A DNA stretch of 64,000 nt from Nonomuraea typhae (GCF_009760925.1 NZ_VRLV01000002.1:1116001-1180000), one strand, 5' to 3'; counted from the stretch's first letter, positions 1-10,983 are shown. Numbers and translations are program-made. The notes: generated by a model not told the origin, from the sequence alone.

Positions 1-1
1 T

Positions 2-52
2 CTGCTGCAGGCCGGAATCGCCCAGTTGTGCGATGAGCTCGTCATTGAGTGA
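2..52 (+). CDS. C-terminal end of an unidentified gene (cut by left edge)
   Basis: Only the last 16 codons are inside the window; they read LLQAGIAQLCDELVIE and stop at a TGA at 50-52. The piece is too short to assign a family. It is taken as real because it stays open to the edge and is followed after 6 nt by a strong hairpin that separates it from the convergent ftsH. Confidence 0.4.
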   Translation: MLQAGIAQLCDELVIE

Positions 53-58
53 CACGAC

Positions 59-91
59 AAGTCCCCCCGATCGTTCGTCTCGGGGGGACTT
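59..91. terminator. Bidirectional hairpin terminator
   Basis: Perfect inverted repeat with 12-bp arms (AAGTCCCCCCGA and TCGGGGGGACTT) around a 9-nt loop. It lies between two convergent reading frames, so it can end both. On the + strand it is followed by a mixed sequence rather than a long T run, as is usual in actinomycetes. Confidence 0.8.
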
Positions 92-137
92 ACCCGTGGC
101 TTTATCTGGCTATTTCCAGAATTGAACTAACTGTCGG

Positions 138-2189
<2,052 letters not shown>

Positions 2190-2194
2190 GATCT

Positions 2195-3082
2195 CTACCC
2201 TAGAACACGGGCACCTGAGACGACGCGGTAGATGTCACGCCAACGCTTACGTTGCGTGTCCGGCACCGAAGCGAACACCAGTCCGGGCTTGCTCATTCCC
2301 CCGTCGATCACGACGACGGCGGCCAGCGAGGACCGCTTGCCGTACGTGACCTGGTAGACGAGGGCCCAGCCGCCCTTGACCGGCTGTGAGGAGACCCAGC
2401 GGACGACGGAGTCCTCGGGGTGGTGGTTGAGGGTCCAGCGGGCGGCGAGCAGGGCGGTGTCGCGCGGATGCTTCTGCGCCTCGATCGGCAGGGGGCAGCT
2501 CACCAGCAGTCCCCGCTCGGCCTGGCCGCGCACCTTGGGCAGCACCTGCTTGCTGGTGAACGGCGCGGGCCGGTGCACCTTCCACGTCCCGCCCGGCCTG
2601 GGTACGGCGAGGCCGGTGCGCTTGTCGGAGATCACCTTCTTGCCGGGGTCGGCCCGGGTGACCTGCTTGAGCTTGCCCGGCAGCCGGGGCAGCCGCCTGT
2701 CGGCGTAGAGGGCCTCCATGGCGGTGTATCCGGGAGCCAGCGTCGTCCCGGGGGAGGGAGTCGGCCGGGCGACGGGCTGGGCGGAGCCCGCGGGCTGGGC
2801 GACGCCCACCGGCTGGCGGGCGTCCGTGGGCTGCCGCGTGTCCGTGGGGGCGGGGGATGGCGCGCCGGACGAGGTGGGAGCGGCCGATGGCGCGGCGACC
2901 GGCCGTTCCCCCTCGCCCGGCCCCGAGGGGAGCACGAGCCACACCGCGGCGGCGACGACCGCTGCCGCGGCGAGCACGGCGGACCCTCGGTAGACGTCCC
3001 GCATGCGCAGGTCGCCGATCCGGGAGCGCTTGGGCGGGGAAGTCGTCCGCGGCTTGCCGGCCGTTGTCACACGGGAACCCAC
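2195..3082 (-). CDS. Membrane-anchored protein of unknown function upstream of ftsH
   Basis: About 295 residues: a short basic cytoplasmic tail, one membrane segment ([12 protein letters not shown]), a long Pro/Ala/Thr/Gln linker with repeated (T/A)xQP units, and a compact C-terminal domain of about 170 residues presumably outside the membrane. I do not recognise the domain. The GTG at 3082 is chosen because it is preceded by GGTGGG; an in-frame TTG at 3124 is possible. It ends 5 bp before ftsH on the same strand, so a link with membrane quality control (substrate, adaptor or shared regulation) is possible but unproven. Confidence 0.8.
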   Translation of the reverse strand: MGSRVTTAGKPRTTSPPKRSRIGDLRMRDVYRGSAVLAAAAVVAAAVWLVLPSGPGEGERPVAAPSAAPTSSGAPSPAPTDTRQPTDARQPVGVAQPAGSAQPVARPTPSPGTTLAPGYTAMEALYADRRLPRLPGKLKQVTRADPGKKVISDKRTGLAVPRPGGTWKVHRPAPFTSKQVLPKVRGQAERGLLVSCPLPIEAQKHPRDTALLAARWTLNHHPEDSVVRWVSSQPVKGGWALVYQVTYGKRSSLAAVVVIDGGMSKPGLVFASVPDTQRKRWRDIYRVVSGARVLG

Positions 3083-3171
3083 GGTCCCACCTTCCCCATC
3101 GAGCACGACGGGAGCGTACGACAAATCCCGCTAATGCGTGCAAGAAGCTACCGAAGTGTCATCATGGCAGG

Positions 3172-4164
3172 GTGCACCAGGTGGAGCTTCGATTCCATCC
3201 CGATTCCCGGGACACGCTGACCCACACCAACCTGTCGGCCGTCCGCCACGACGCCACCGGCCTCTGGCTGGCCGGCGACGAGACGGCCACCATCGAGCAC
3301 CTCGCATGGACCGGCGAGCGCTACGACGCCCAGCGCACCTTCCGGCTGGCCGACTACGTGGACCTGCCCGCCGGCCCCGACGACGAGGCCGACATCGAGG
3401 GCCTGGCCAGGACCGACGGCCAGCTCTGGCTGGTCGGCTCCCACAGCCTGAAGCGCCGCAAGCCCAAGTCCAAGGACCCGGAGAAGGCGGTCAAGCGCCT
3501 GGCCTCGGTCATCCGGGAGGAGAACCGCTTCATCCTGGTACGGCTGCCGCTGGACCCGGTCACCAACGCCCCGCTGCCCGGCGACATCCTGGCCGGCAAG
3601 GACAACCTCACCCGGCACCTGGACGACGACGAGCACCTGGCCCCGTTCCTGGCCCTTCCCGGCAAGGACAACGGCCTGGACATCGAGGGCATCGCGGTCA
3701 TGGGCCGGCGGGTCTTCCTGGGCCTGCGCGGCCCGGTGCTGCGCGGCTGGGCGGTGGTCCTGGAACTCGCCCCCGTCGCCGGTGACCGCGGCCGGTTGCG
3801 GCTGGCCTCGCCGTACCCGGGGAACGAGGGCAGGGCCGTCTACCGCAAGCACTTCCTCGACCTGGGCGGGCTGGGCGTGCGGGACCTGTGCCCGTACAAC
3901 GGCGACCTGCTGCTGCTCACCGGCCCCAGCATGGATCTCGACGGCCCGGTCAAGGTGGTGCGCTGGCGGGTGGGCAAGCACGCCGACGTGGTCGGCCCCG
4001 GCGACCTGGAGACGCTGGCCGAGCTGCCCTACGGGATCGGCTGCGACCATCCCGAGGGCCTGGCGATCATGCCCGACGGGCGGTTGCTCGTGGTCTACGA
4101 CAGCCCGGGGCCGCACCGGCACACCACGCAGGGCGGCGTGCTGGCGGACGTCATCACGTTGTGA
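3172..4164 (+). CDS. DUF3616-family beta-propeller-like protein
   Basis: A 330-residue soluble protein with the hallmarks of DUF3616: the segment DEADIEGLARTDGQLWLVGSHS near residue 75, a lysine-rich turn after it, and later DIEGIAVMGRRVFLGLRGPV and HPEGLAIMPDGRLLVVYDS repeats, typical of propeller blades. No signal peptide is seen. The GTG at 3172 is chosen because residues upstream in the same frame run through the promoter of the divergent gene and look non-coding. The function is unknown. It overlaps the convergent peptidyl-tRNA hydrolase-like gene by 11 bp. Confidence 0.85.
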   Translation: MHQVELRFHPDSRDTLTHTNLSAVRHDATGLWLAGDETATIEHLAWTGERYDAQRTFRLADYVDLPAGPDDEADIEGLARTDGQLWLVGSHSLKRRKPKSKDPEKAVKRLASVIREENRFILVRLPLDPVTNAPLPGDILAGKDNLTRHLDDDEHLAPFLALPGKDNGLDIEGIAVMGRRVFLGLRGPVLRGWAVVLELAPVAGDRGRLRLASPYPGNEGRAVYRKHFLDLGGLGVRDLCPYNGDLLLLTGPSMDLDGPVKVVRWRVGKHADVVGPGDLETLAELPYGIGCDHPEGLAIMPDGRLLVVYDSPGPHRHTTQGGVLADVITL

Positions 4165-4795
4165 GCTCGGCGACGAACGTGCACGAGCCCGGCGCGATCT
4201 CGGTGAATCCGGCGTCGCGCACGACGGGCAGCCCGCTCGCCGCCAGCTTGTCGAAGTGCTCCTGCGAGGGCGAGGTGCGCACGGACACGGCGAGCCCCCG
4301 CGCGATCCAGTCCGCCCGCTCCGCCGGGCCGCACGACCACCAGGCGAGCTGGGCGGCGTGCCCGGCCTGGGCCATCGCCTTGCCGGCGGTCATCTCCAGC
4401 GCCGGGTTCTCCCACAACACCGGGGGTACGGCGGGCCCGGGCTCGGCGGTGTCGGCCAGGTCGGTGCCGGACACCTGAAGCCGCGACAGGTCCTTGGGCC
4501 AGCCGTCGAGCGGGATCGGCGGGTGCACCCTGACCTGGGCCGTGCGGTGCTCGACGGTACGGCCCGGCAGCGCGAGCACCCGCGTCCATTCGGCGCCGCG
4601 GGCCCGGCGCACCACCTTGCGGATGCGCCCGGTGGCCTGCCAGGCGTGCAGTTCCTCGCTCCACTCCCCCGGGTCGGCCAGGACGCCGAGCACGGCCATG
4701 GCGGCCGCCTCCAGGGCGTCGGCCCGCTCGGGCGGGGTGGCCCGCTCGAGCCTGACCACCAGGGGGAGGACCATCAGTTCACGCTCGTCGTTCAT
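4154..4795 (-). CDS. Peptidyl-tRNA hydrolase PTH2-like protein
   Basis: 213 residues. The C-terminal 110 residues match the PTH2 pattern: KAMAQAGHAAQLAWW (about 135-149), then a conserved LPVVRDAGFTEIAPGSCTFVA near the end, corresponding to the family's DAG-x-T-x-I-x-x-G-x-x-T motif. The N-terminal part looks unrelated to the catalytic domain and may be lineage-specific. PTH2 enzymes release tRNA from stalled peptidyl-tRNA. The start overlaps the end of the upstream MFS gene by 17 bp, so translation is probably coupled. Confidence 0.8.
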   Translation of the reverse strand: MNDERELMVLPLVVRLERATPPERADALEAAAMAVLGVLADPGEWSEELHAWQATGRIRKVVRRARGAEWTRVLALPGRTVEHRTAQVRVHPPIPLDGWPKDLSRLQVSGTDLADTAEPGPAVPPVLWENPALEMTAGKAMAQAGHAAQLAWWSCGPAERADWIARGLAVSVRTSPSQEHFDKLAASGLPVVRDAGFTEIAPGSCTFVAELTT

Positions 4796-6074
4796 CGGGG
4801 ACCAGCATGCCCGACGGCGCGTCGGCGCGCGGTCGCGACCCCCGGCCGATGGCCACCGAGAGCGCGGCGGCGATCAGGCAGAGGGCGCCGGCGCCGTACC
4901 AGGCGAGGTCGTAGCTGCCGAGCTGGTCGCGGCTGAGGCCGGCGAGCACGGCGGCGATGGCGGCGCCGACCTGGTGGGAGGCGAACACCCAGCCGAACAC
5001 GACGCCGCCGTCGGGGCCGTAGATCTTGCGGCAGAGGGCGACGGTGGGCGGGACGGTGGCGACCCAGTCGAGGCCGTAGAAGATGATGAACACGAGCATG
5101 CTCGGGTGGGCGCTGGCGGCGAACAATCCGGGCAGCACCATGAGCGACAGCCCGCGCAGCGCGTAGTAGACGCCGAGCAGGATGCGTGAGTCCATGCGGT
5201 CGCTGAGCCAGCCGGAGGCGACGGTGCCGACCACGTCGAAGACGCCGACGAGCGCGAGCAGGCCGGCGGCGGTGGTCTGCGGCATGCCGTGGTCGTGGGC
5301 GGCGGGGATGAAGTGGGTGCCGACCAGCCCGTTGGTGCTGGCCCCGCAGATGGCGAAGCCGACGGCCAGGAACCAGAACGGCCGGGTGCGCGCCGCCGAC
5401 CTGAGCACGCCCACGGCCCGGACGGCCGCGTTGACCGAAGGGGCCGGAGCGCGCACGGCCCCGGGCTCCGCCCCGAGCGCCGTGGTGCCGGCGTCGGCCG
5501 GGTCGTCGCGCAGCAGCCACCACACGAGCGGCGCGACGACGAGCGCGGACGCGGCCACGGTCAGCGAGGCCACCCGCCACCCCGGCCCCTCGGCGAGGTG
5601 GGCCAGCACGGGCAGGAAGATGAGCTGCCCGGTGGCGCCCGCGGCGGTGAGCACGCCGGTGACCAGGCCGCGGTGCCGTACGAACCAGCGGTCGGTGACG
5701 GTGGCGGCGAAGACCAGCGCCATGGAGCCGGTGCCGAGCCCGACCAGCACGCCCCAGAACAGCAGGAGCTGCCAGGAGGCGTTCATGGCCAGCGTGCCGC
5801 CGCTGCCCAGCGCCACGAGCAGCAGCGCCGCCGAGACCACGCGGCGCATGCCGAAGCGGTCCATGAGGGCGGCGGCGAAGGGGGCGGTCAGGCCGTACAG
5901 GACGAGGTTGACGGAGACGGCCAGCGAGATCGTCGCGGTGGACCAGCCGAACTCACGCTGAAGCGGGTCGATCAGGACGCCGGGGGTGGCACGGAACCCG
6001 GCGGCGCCCAGGATGGCCACAAAGGCCACGGCGGCCACCAGCCAAGCACGGTGGATTCTTCTCACCCGACTCAT
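4779..6074 (-). CDS. MFS transporter, 12 membrane segments
   Basis: About 431 residues with twelve hydrophobic segments. The loop-2 MFS motif appears as MDRFGMRRV, and a second copy of the pattern follows the central loop (SDRMDSRILLG). The architecture resembles the monocarboxylate/oxalate-formate-type branch, with the early GVLIDPLQREFGWSTATIS segment. The substrate cannot be read from sequence. The ATG at 6074 is favoured over one at 6080 because of GGA spacing. It is divergent from a GlxA-family regulator with an inverted repeat between them, which makes that regulator its likely controller. Confidence 0.88.
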   Translation of the reverse strand: MSRVRRIHRAWLVAAVAFVAILGAAGFRATPGVLIDPLQREFGWSTATISLAVSVNLVLYGLTAPFAAALMDRFGMRRVVSAALLLVALGSGGTLAMNASWQLLLFWGVLVGLGTGSMALVFAATVTDRWFVRHRGLVTGVLTAAGATGQLIFLPVLAHLAEGPGWRVASLTVAASALVVAPLVWWLLRDDPADAGTTALGAEPGAVRAPAPSVNAAVRAVGVLRSAARTRPFWFLAVGFAICGASTNGLVGTHFIPAAHDHGMPQTTAAGLLALVGVFDVVGTVASGWLSDRMDSRILLGVYYALRGLSLMVLPGLFAASAHPSMLVFIIFYGLDWVATVPPTVALCRKIYGPDGGVVFGWVFASHQVGAAIAAVLAGLSRDQLGSYDLAWYGAGALCLIAAALSVAIGRGSRPRADAPSGMLVPDERRA

Positions 6075-6103
6075 GGTCATTTATCCGGCTTAGGCGGCGA
6101 AAG

Positions 6104-6117
6104 TGGCCGAGCGGCCA
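6104..6117. promoter_or_regulatory. Inverted-repeat operator between MFS and GlxA regulator
   Basis: TGGCCG-AG-CGGCCA is a perfect 6-bp inverted repeat in the 63-bp divergent spacer, 20 bp before the regulator start. A related imperfect element (TGGCC-N5-GGTCA) precedes the second GlxA gene at 39416-39430, which suggests a family-type binding site. Confidence 0.5.
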
Positions 6118-6137
6118 ATATGTGAAAGAATCCGGCC

Positions 6138-7100
6138 ATGGTCCATCGCATCGCCGTCGTCGTGCTCAACCACTTCGCCACGCTCGACCTCGGCGTGCCC
6201 GGCCAGGTGTTCCGGGTGGCCGAGACGCCGGACGGGGAGAAGCTGTACGAGATCGTCACCTGCTCCCCCGGCGGGCGGCCCGTGCGGTGTGACGCCGGGT
6301 ACACCGTGACCCCCGACCACAGCCTCAACGTCCTCGGCAGCGCCGACACCGTGCTGGTCACCGGCGTGCACAAAGGCCGGGTCATGGTGGACGGCACGCT
6401 GCCCAAGGACGTGCGGGACGCCCTCCAGGGGCACCGGCGGATCATGTCGATCTGCACCGGCGCGTTCGTCCTGGCGGCCGCCGGGCTGCTCGACAACCGC
6501 CCGGCCACCACCCACTGGCGCGAGGCCGCGAAGTTCGCCCAATTGTTCCCCCGGGTGAAGCTGGACCCCGACGTGCTCTACATCGACGACGGCGACGTGC
6601 TCACCTCGGCGGGCGTGGCCGCCGGGCTCGACCTGTGCCTGCACGTGATCCGGCGCGACTTCGGCAGCGAGGTGGCCAACAGGGCGGCCCGCCGCTGCGT
6701 GATGCCGCCCTCCCGCGACGGCGGGCAGGCCCAGTACATCGACCGGCCCCTGCCCGACCCGGCGGGCACCAGCACCGCCGCCACCCGCACCTGGATGCTC
6801 GACCGGCTGACCGAGCCGCTGGACCTGGCCACTCTGGCCGCCCACGCCGGCATGAGCGTGCGCACGTTCACCCGGCGCTTCCGCGAGGAGACCGGGCTGA
6901 GCCCGGCCAAGTGGCTGACCGGCCAGCGCGTCGGCCACGCCAGGCAGCTGCTGGAGGCCACGGACCTGCCGGTGGACGAGGTGGCCAGGCGCGCCGGGTT
7001 CGGCACCGCGGTCTCGCTGCGCCAGCACCTGCACGCGGCGGTCGGGGTGGCGCCCCTGACCTACCGCAACACCTTCACTCGGACGGCCGCTCGCGCGTGA
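6138..7100 (+). CDS. GlxA-family transcriptional regulator (DJ-1/PfpI plus AraC HTH)
   Basis: 320 residues. The N-terminal half is a DJ-1/PfpI-like glutamine-amidotransferase fold with the nucleophile-elbow sequence SICTGAFVLAAAGLLD near residue 105. The C-terminal 100 residues form an AraC-type double helix-turn-helix (DLATLAAHAGMSVRTFTRRFREETG, then VDEVARRAGFGTAVSLRQHL). Such proteins sense small ligands and regulate adjacent catabolic or stress genes. It is divergent from the MFS exporter at 4779-6074. The end overlaps the convergent small membrane protein by 26 bp. A paralogue lies at 39450-40415. Confidence 0.93.
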   Translation: MVHRIAVVVLNHFATLDLGVPGQVFRVAETPDGEKLYEIVTCSPGGRPVRCDAGYTVTPDHSLNVLGSADTVLVTGVHKGRVMVDGTLPKDVRDALQGHRRIMSICTGAFVLAAAGLLDNRPATTHWREAAKFAQLFPRVKLDPDVLYIDDGDVLTSAGVAAGLDLCLHVIRRDFGSEVANRAARRCVMPPSRDGGQAQYIDRPLPDPAGTSTAATRTWMLDRLTEPLDLATLAAHAGMSVRTFTRRFREETGLSPAKWLTGQRVGHARQLLEATDLPVDEVARRAGFGTAVSLRQHLHAAVGVAPLTYRNTFTRTAARA

Positions 7101-7530
7101 CGTCCGCGCGCCGCGACCCGGCGTGCTGCTTGAGGAAGTCGACGACCTCCTCCGGCAGCGGCGTGCGCAGTCCGAGGCGGAAGGCGCCGCTGTCCGGATC
7201 GCGCACGATCAGCGACTGCCCGGTGTAGACGAGCGTGGCCTTGGTCAGGTCGATCCGGCTGGTGCGGTAGGCGACCTTCCTGACCAGCGTCGTCCCCTCC
7301 AGCCAGGCCCGGGTGCCGCGGCGCAGGAAGATCCAGAAGCCGATCAGCCCCAGAATCGGCAGCCCCGCGAACAGGCTCAGCGTCACCACAGTCTGGAAGG
7401 TCGTCATGCCCGCGCCCAGCGCGGACAGGCTCGCCATGGCCACCAGGAGGAGCACGGCCACGGTGGCGCAGCCGCACCCGCCGCGCAGGCCGGCTCCCAG
7501 GGCGACGTCGAGCTTGATAGGGGAGGTCAC
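7075..7530 (-). CDS. Small two-TM protein with a PH-like tail, unknown function
   Basis: 151 residues starting at GTG 7530 (VTSPIKLDVALG). It has two adjacent hydrophobic segments (about 20-38 and 47-68). The soluble C-terminal domain reads like a bacterial PH/YcxB-type beta domain (RKVAYRTSRIDLTKATLVYTGQSLIVRD). The family is uncertain. A longer frame upstream exists but runs antisense through the isomerase gene and is not accepted. Confidence 0.7.
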   Translation of the reverse strand: MTSPIKLDVALGAGLRGGCGCATVAVLLLVAMASLSALGAGMTTFQTVVTLSLFAGLPILGLIGFWIFLRRGTRAWLEGTTLVRKVAYRTSRIDLTKATLVYTGQSLIVRDPDSGAFRLGLRTPLPEEVVDFLKQHAGSRRADVTRERPSE

Positions 7531-7587
7531 AAGGCAACGGTAGCGCCGTGGTCGAATGGTGGTGCGGCCCCCCTGTCGAGGAGACTC

Positions 7588-8319
7588 ATGATCAATCCCC
7601 TCAACGTCCAGCTCTACACCGTCCGAGACCACCTGTCCGCCGACCGCGACGGCACGCTGCGCCGGATCGCCGGCATCGGCTACCGCGCCGTCGAGCCCTA
7701 CGACCCCATGAACGACCCCAAGGGCATGCGCCGGATCTGCGACGAGCTCGGCCTGGCCATCCCGGGCACGCACGCGTACGCGCTGCTCGGCGAGGAGACC
7801 GCCCCGGTCTTCGAGGCCATCGCCACGCTCGGCGCCGAGCTGGCGATCATCCCGGGCGGCATCCCGCACGAGGACTTCGCCACCCCCGGCGGGCTGGCGC
7901 GCACGTCGGATCGCCTGCTCGCCCTGGCCGAGCAGGGCAGCGCGTACGGCGTGCGGATCGGCTACCACAACCACTGGTGGGAGATCGAGCCGGTCATCGA
8001 CGGCCGGCACGCCCTGGAACACCTGGATCCGGGTATCTTCCTCGAGGTCGACACCTACTGGGCCCACGTGGGCGGCGCCGACGTGCCCGCGCTGCTGCGC
8101 AGGCTCGGCGACCGGGTGCTCGCCCTGCACGTCAAGGACGGCCCCGGCGTCAAGGACCGGCCGCACACGGCTGTCGGCGCCGGCGCCCTGCCGGTGCCCG
8201 AGATCCTGTCGGCCAGGCCGGGCGCGCTGCGCATCGTCGAACTCGACTCCTGCGACGGCGACGTCTTCGACGCCCTGGCCGCCAGCCACGCCTACCTGAG
8301 CGCGCTGGAGGTGCGATGA
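7588..8319 (+). CDS. Sugar phosphate isomerase/epimerase (xylose-isomerase-like TIM barrel)
   Basis: 243 residues of the AP-endonuclease-2/xylose isomerase-like superfamily. Visible metal-site strands include RIGYHNHWWEIEP (His/Glu), GIFLEVDTYWAHVGG (Glu/Asp), LHVKDGPGVKDRPH (His/Asp) and a terminal IVELDSCDGD. The substrate is probably a cyclitol or keto-sugar, but the sequence does not say which. The ATG is preceded by GAGGAG at 7579-7584. The stop overlaps the start of the next gene (ATGA), so the pair forms a sugar or inositol catabolic unit. Confidence 0.9.
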   Translation: MINPLNVQLYTVRDHLSADRDGTLRRIAGIGYRAVEPYDPMNDPKGMRRICDELGLAIPGTHAYALLGEETAPVFEAIATLGAELAIIPGGIPHEDFATPGGLARTSDRLLALAEQGSAYGVRIGYHNHWWEIEPVIDGRHALEHLDPGIFLEVDTYWAHVGGADVPALLRRLGDRVLALHVKDGPGVKDRPHTAVGAGALPVPEILSARPGALRIVELDSCDGDVFDALAASHAYLSALEVR

Positions 8320-9386
8320 CCGGCGTGGCCATCGTGGGCGCGGGCAACATCAGCGGCACCTACCTGGACAACCTCACGTCCTTCCCCGAGATCCAGGTGA
8401 TCGCGGTGGCCGACCTCGACACCGAGCGCGCCGCCGCCGTCGCCGCCGAGCGCGGGGTGCCCGTCTCCGGCGACGTCGCCGCGGTGCTGGCGGTGCCCGA
8501 GGTGGAGATCGTGGTCAACCTCACCGTCCCCGCCGCGCACGCCGCCGTCGGCCTGGCCGCGCTACGGGCCGGCAAGCACGTGTACGGCGAGAAGCCGCTC
8601 GCGCTCGACCTGGACGAGGGCGAGAAGCTGCTGGCCGAGGCCGCCGGGCTGGGCCTGCGGGTGGGCAGCGCCCCAGACACCTTCCTCGGCGCCGGGCTGC
8701 AGTCGGCCGCGCGGGCGCTGCGCTCGGGGATCATCGGGGAACCGGTCGCCGTGACCGCCGCCGTGCAGGGGATGGGGCCGGAGGCATGGCATCCGAGTCC
8801 CGAGTTCTTCTACCGGCGGGGCGGCGGGCCCATGTTCGACCTCGGGCCCTACTACCTGACGGCGCTGGCCGCGCTGCTCGGCCCCGCCGTACAGGTGTCG
8901 GGGAGCACGCGCAGGGCGCACGAGCAGCGCGTGGCGGGCGCGGGGCCGCGGGCGGGCTCGCTCTTCCCCGTGGAGGTGGCCACGCACGTGCACGCGCTGA
9001 TCGACCTGGCGAGCGGGCCTTCGGTGGCGGCGACGTTCAGCTTCGACTCGGCCGTGCACCGGCGGCGGATCGAGATCCTCGGCACCGAGGGGGCGCTGTC
9101 GCTGCCCGACCCGAACACCTTCGGCGGGCCGCTGCTGGTGTGCGGGCCGCGTGAGCGGGAGTGGCGCGAGCTGCCCGTGACCGGGTCCGAGGTGGGCCGG
9201 GGCATGGGCGTGCTGGATCTGGCCAGGTCGCTGCGCCACGGCGTGCCGCACCGGGCCTCCGGTGAGCTGGGCCTGCACGTTCTGGAGATCATGACGGCGA
9301 TCACGGAGTCGGCCGAGCGGGGTGAGTTCAGGCGCCTGCGCACGAGCGCGCCGGTGCCCGAGCCGCTGCCCGACGGCTGGCTGTAA
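8316..9386 (+). CDS. Gfo/Idh/MocA-family oxidoreductase
   Basis: 356 residues. The N-terminal Rossmann fold begins GVAIVGAGNISGTYL. The family EKPLA motif, with its catalytic-region lysine, appears as VYGEKPLALDLDEG near residue 95. The C-terminal alpha/beta domain includes FDLGPYYLTALAALLGP. These enzymes oxidise or reduce sugars, inositols and related hydroxy compounds with NAD(P). It is translationally coupled to the isomerase-like gene, and the two probably act in sequence on the same substrate. Confidence 0.92.
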   Translation: MTGVAIVGAGNISGTYLDNLTSFPEIQVIAVADLDTERAAAVAAERGVPVSGDVAAVLAVPEVEIVVNLTVPAAHAAVGLAALRAGKHVYGEKPLALDLDEGEKLLAEAAGLGLRVGSAPDTFLGAGLQSAARALRSGIIGEPVAVTAAVQGMGPEAWHPSPEFFYRRGGGPMFDLGPYYLTALAALLGPAVQVSGSTRRAHEQRVAGAGPRAGSLFPVEVATHVHALIDLASGPSVAATFSFDSAVHRRRIEILGTEGALSLPDPNTFGGPLLVCGPREREWRELPVTGSEVGRGMGVLDLARSLRHGVPHRASGELGLHVLEIMTAITESAERGEFRRLRTSAPVPEPLPDGWL

Positions 9387-9437
9387 CCGGACGGGGGCCG
9401 GGGGAACCGAAGCGGCGATCCGCGCGTTGACCAGGAC

Positions 9438-10106
9438 ATGCGTAGCGCTCTCTTCGGCAACCTCGACCCCCAGCAGGCGTCGGGCGGCAACTTCGCTTTG
9501 CAGAACGCCAAGATGCTCCGGGTACGGCTGCCGCAGGAAGTCCTGGCCCGCCAGGGCTCCATGGTCGCCTTCCAGGGCCAGATGAACTTCGACTACGAAG
9601 GCTCGGGCGGCGTGGGCAAACTGTTCAAGAAGGTCATGACGGGCGAGGGCGTCCCGCTCATGCGGGTGAAGGGCGAGGGCCTGCTCTTCCTCGCCGACAA
9701 CGCCGACGACATCCACCTGTTCTATCTGGAGAACGAGGGGCTGACGGTCAACGGCCGCAACCTGCTCGCCTTCGAGCCGCAGCTGACCTGGGACATCGGC
9801 CGGGTGCAGGGCGCCGGCGTGGCGGCGGGCGGGCTGTTCAACACGACCGTCACCGGCACCGGCTGGGTCGCGGTCACCGCCCACGGCAGCCCGGTCATGC
9901 TGAACACCGGGCAGGCGCCGACGTTCGCCGACGGGCAGTCGGCGGTGTGCTGGAGCGCCGGGCTCCAGGTCGGGGTCAACCGCACGTTCAAGGCGGGCGC
10001 CCTGATCGGCCGGGGCAGCGGCGAGGCGATGCAGCTGGCCTTCCAGGGGCAGGGCTTCGTGCTGGTGCAGGCCAGTGAGGGCCCGCCGATCCCGAAGGCC
10101 GGCTAA
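9438..10106 (+). CDS. AIM24 family protein
   Basis: 222 residues of the AIM24/TIGR00266 beta-sandwich family, recognised by LRVRLPQEVLARQGSMVAFQG near the start and by the regularly spaced Gly-rich strands that follow (GEGLLFLADNADDIHLFYLENEGLTVNGRNLLAFEPQLTWDI). No signal peptide. Bacterial members have no firmly established function. The stop overlaps the convergent SDR gene by 4 bp. Confidence 0.9.
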   Translation: MRSALFGNLDPQQASGGNFALQNAKMLRVRLPQEVLARQGSMVAFQGQMNFDYEGSGGVGKLFKKVMTGEGVPLMRVKGEGLLFLADNADDIHLFYLENEGLTVNGRNLLAFEPQLTWDIGRVQGAGVAAGGLFNTTVTGTGWVAVTAHGSPVMLNTGQAPTFADGQSAVCWSAGLQVGVNRTFKAGALIGRGSGEAMQLAFQGQGFVLVQASEGPPIPKAG

Positions 10107-10933
10107 CCGGCCAGTTTCTCGCACATCTCCCACACCGCCTCGCGCACCCGCTCGTCCAGGACGGTCGCGGGCCACGGCCGCCTGCGGCAGTCCATGCCGA
10201 AGTAGGCGCCGGTGACGCCCGCGACCTCCTGGCTCGAGGCCAGGTGGACGCTGGAGCGGCTGGGCTTGGCCAGGTCGCCGAACAGCACCGGGGCCAGCAC
10301 CTTGACCAGCGGCGCGACCGGCCGGTAGGCGTACGGGAAGGCCGAGAGCGGCAGCCGCCGGTTCATCGGGGTGTGCCCGTGACCCGGGTAGGCGACGTTG
10401 ACCGCCACGTCCCGCTCGGCCAGGCGTTCGGCCATGCGGCAGCTCATCGCCATCATCATGGTCTTGGTGTGGTTGTACTGGCTGAACGTCCAGCCGATGA
10501 AGCGGCGCTCGGCCTGGAGGTTGTCCAGCTCGATCGGGGCGCCCGGGATGCCGCCGGTCACGTTGATCACCCGGCCGCCGTCGCGCATCAGCTCCCGGGT
10601 CAGGACGTAGGGCGTCAGCACGTGGGCGGCGACCATCACCTCCACGCCCGCCGTGTTCAGCCTCCGGCGGCTGGTGTTGGCGCCCGCGTTGTTGACGAGC
10701 ACGTCCAGCCCGCCGTGCCGGGCGCGCACCCGTGTGACCAGGTCGCGGACGTCGGCCGGCTCGCAGACGTCGGCCGTCTCGGCCTCCGCGCCCAGCTCCG
10801 TGGCCGCGGCATCGGCGCGGCCGCGGTCACGGCCCACGACGATGACGTGCGCCCCCTTGGCCACGAGTGCCCGGGCCGTCTCCCTGCCGATGCCGCCGGT
10901 GCTCCCGGTGATCAGGACGGTCTTTCCCCGCAT
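10103..10933 (-). CDS. Short-chain dehydrogenase/reductase (SDR)
   Basis: 276 residues. The cofactor motif TGSTGGIG is at residues 8-15, NNAG is in the middle (VLVNNAGANTS) and the active-site YNHTK supplies Tyr and Lys; the usual catalytic Ser region reads NVTGG. It resembles retinol-dehydrogenase/oxidoreductase-type classical SDRs. The ATG at 10933 follows a perfect GGAGGAG site; a TTG further upstream is not needed. It is divergent from a TetR regulator across a perfect palindrome, so it is probably its target. Confidence 0.9.
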   Translation of the reverse strand: MRGKTVLITGSTGGIGRETARALVAKGAHVIVVGRDRGRADAAATELGAEAETADVCEPADVRDLVTRVRARHGGLDVLVNNAGANTSRRRLNTAGVEVMVAAHVLTPYVLTRELMRDGGRVINVTGGIPGAPIELDNLQAERRFIGWTFSQYNHTKTMMMAMSCRMAERLAERDVAVNVAYPGHGHTPMNRRLPLSAFPYAYRPVAPLVKVLAPVLFGDLAKPSRSSVHLASSQEVAGVTGAYFGMDCRRRPWPATVLDERVREAVWEMCEKLAG

Positions 10934-10966
10934 GACTCCTCCTCGCAATAGAGCGACGCCCTAAAG

Positions 10967-10983
10967 GTGTCACCGAGTGACAC
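10967..10983. promoter_or_regulatory. TetR operator between SDR and TetR genes
   Basis: GTGTCAC-CGA-GTGACAC is a perfect 7-bp inverted repeat in the 76-bp divergent spacer. Its length and placement are typical of a TetR dimer site controlling both directions. Confidence 0.7.
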
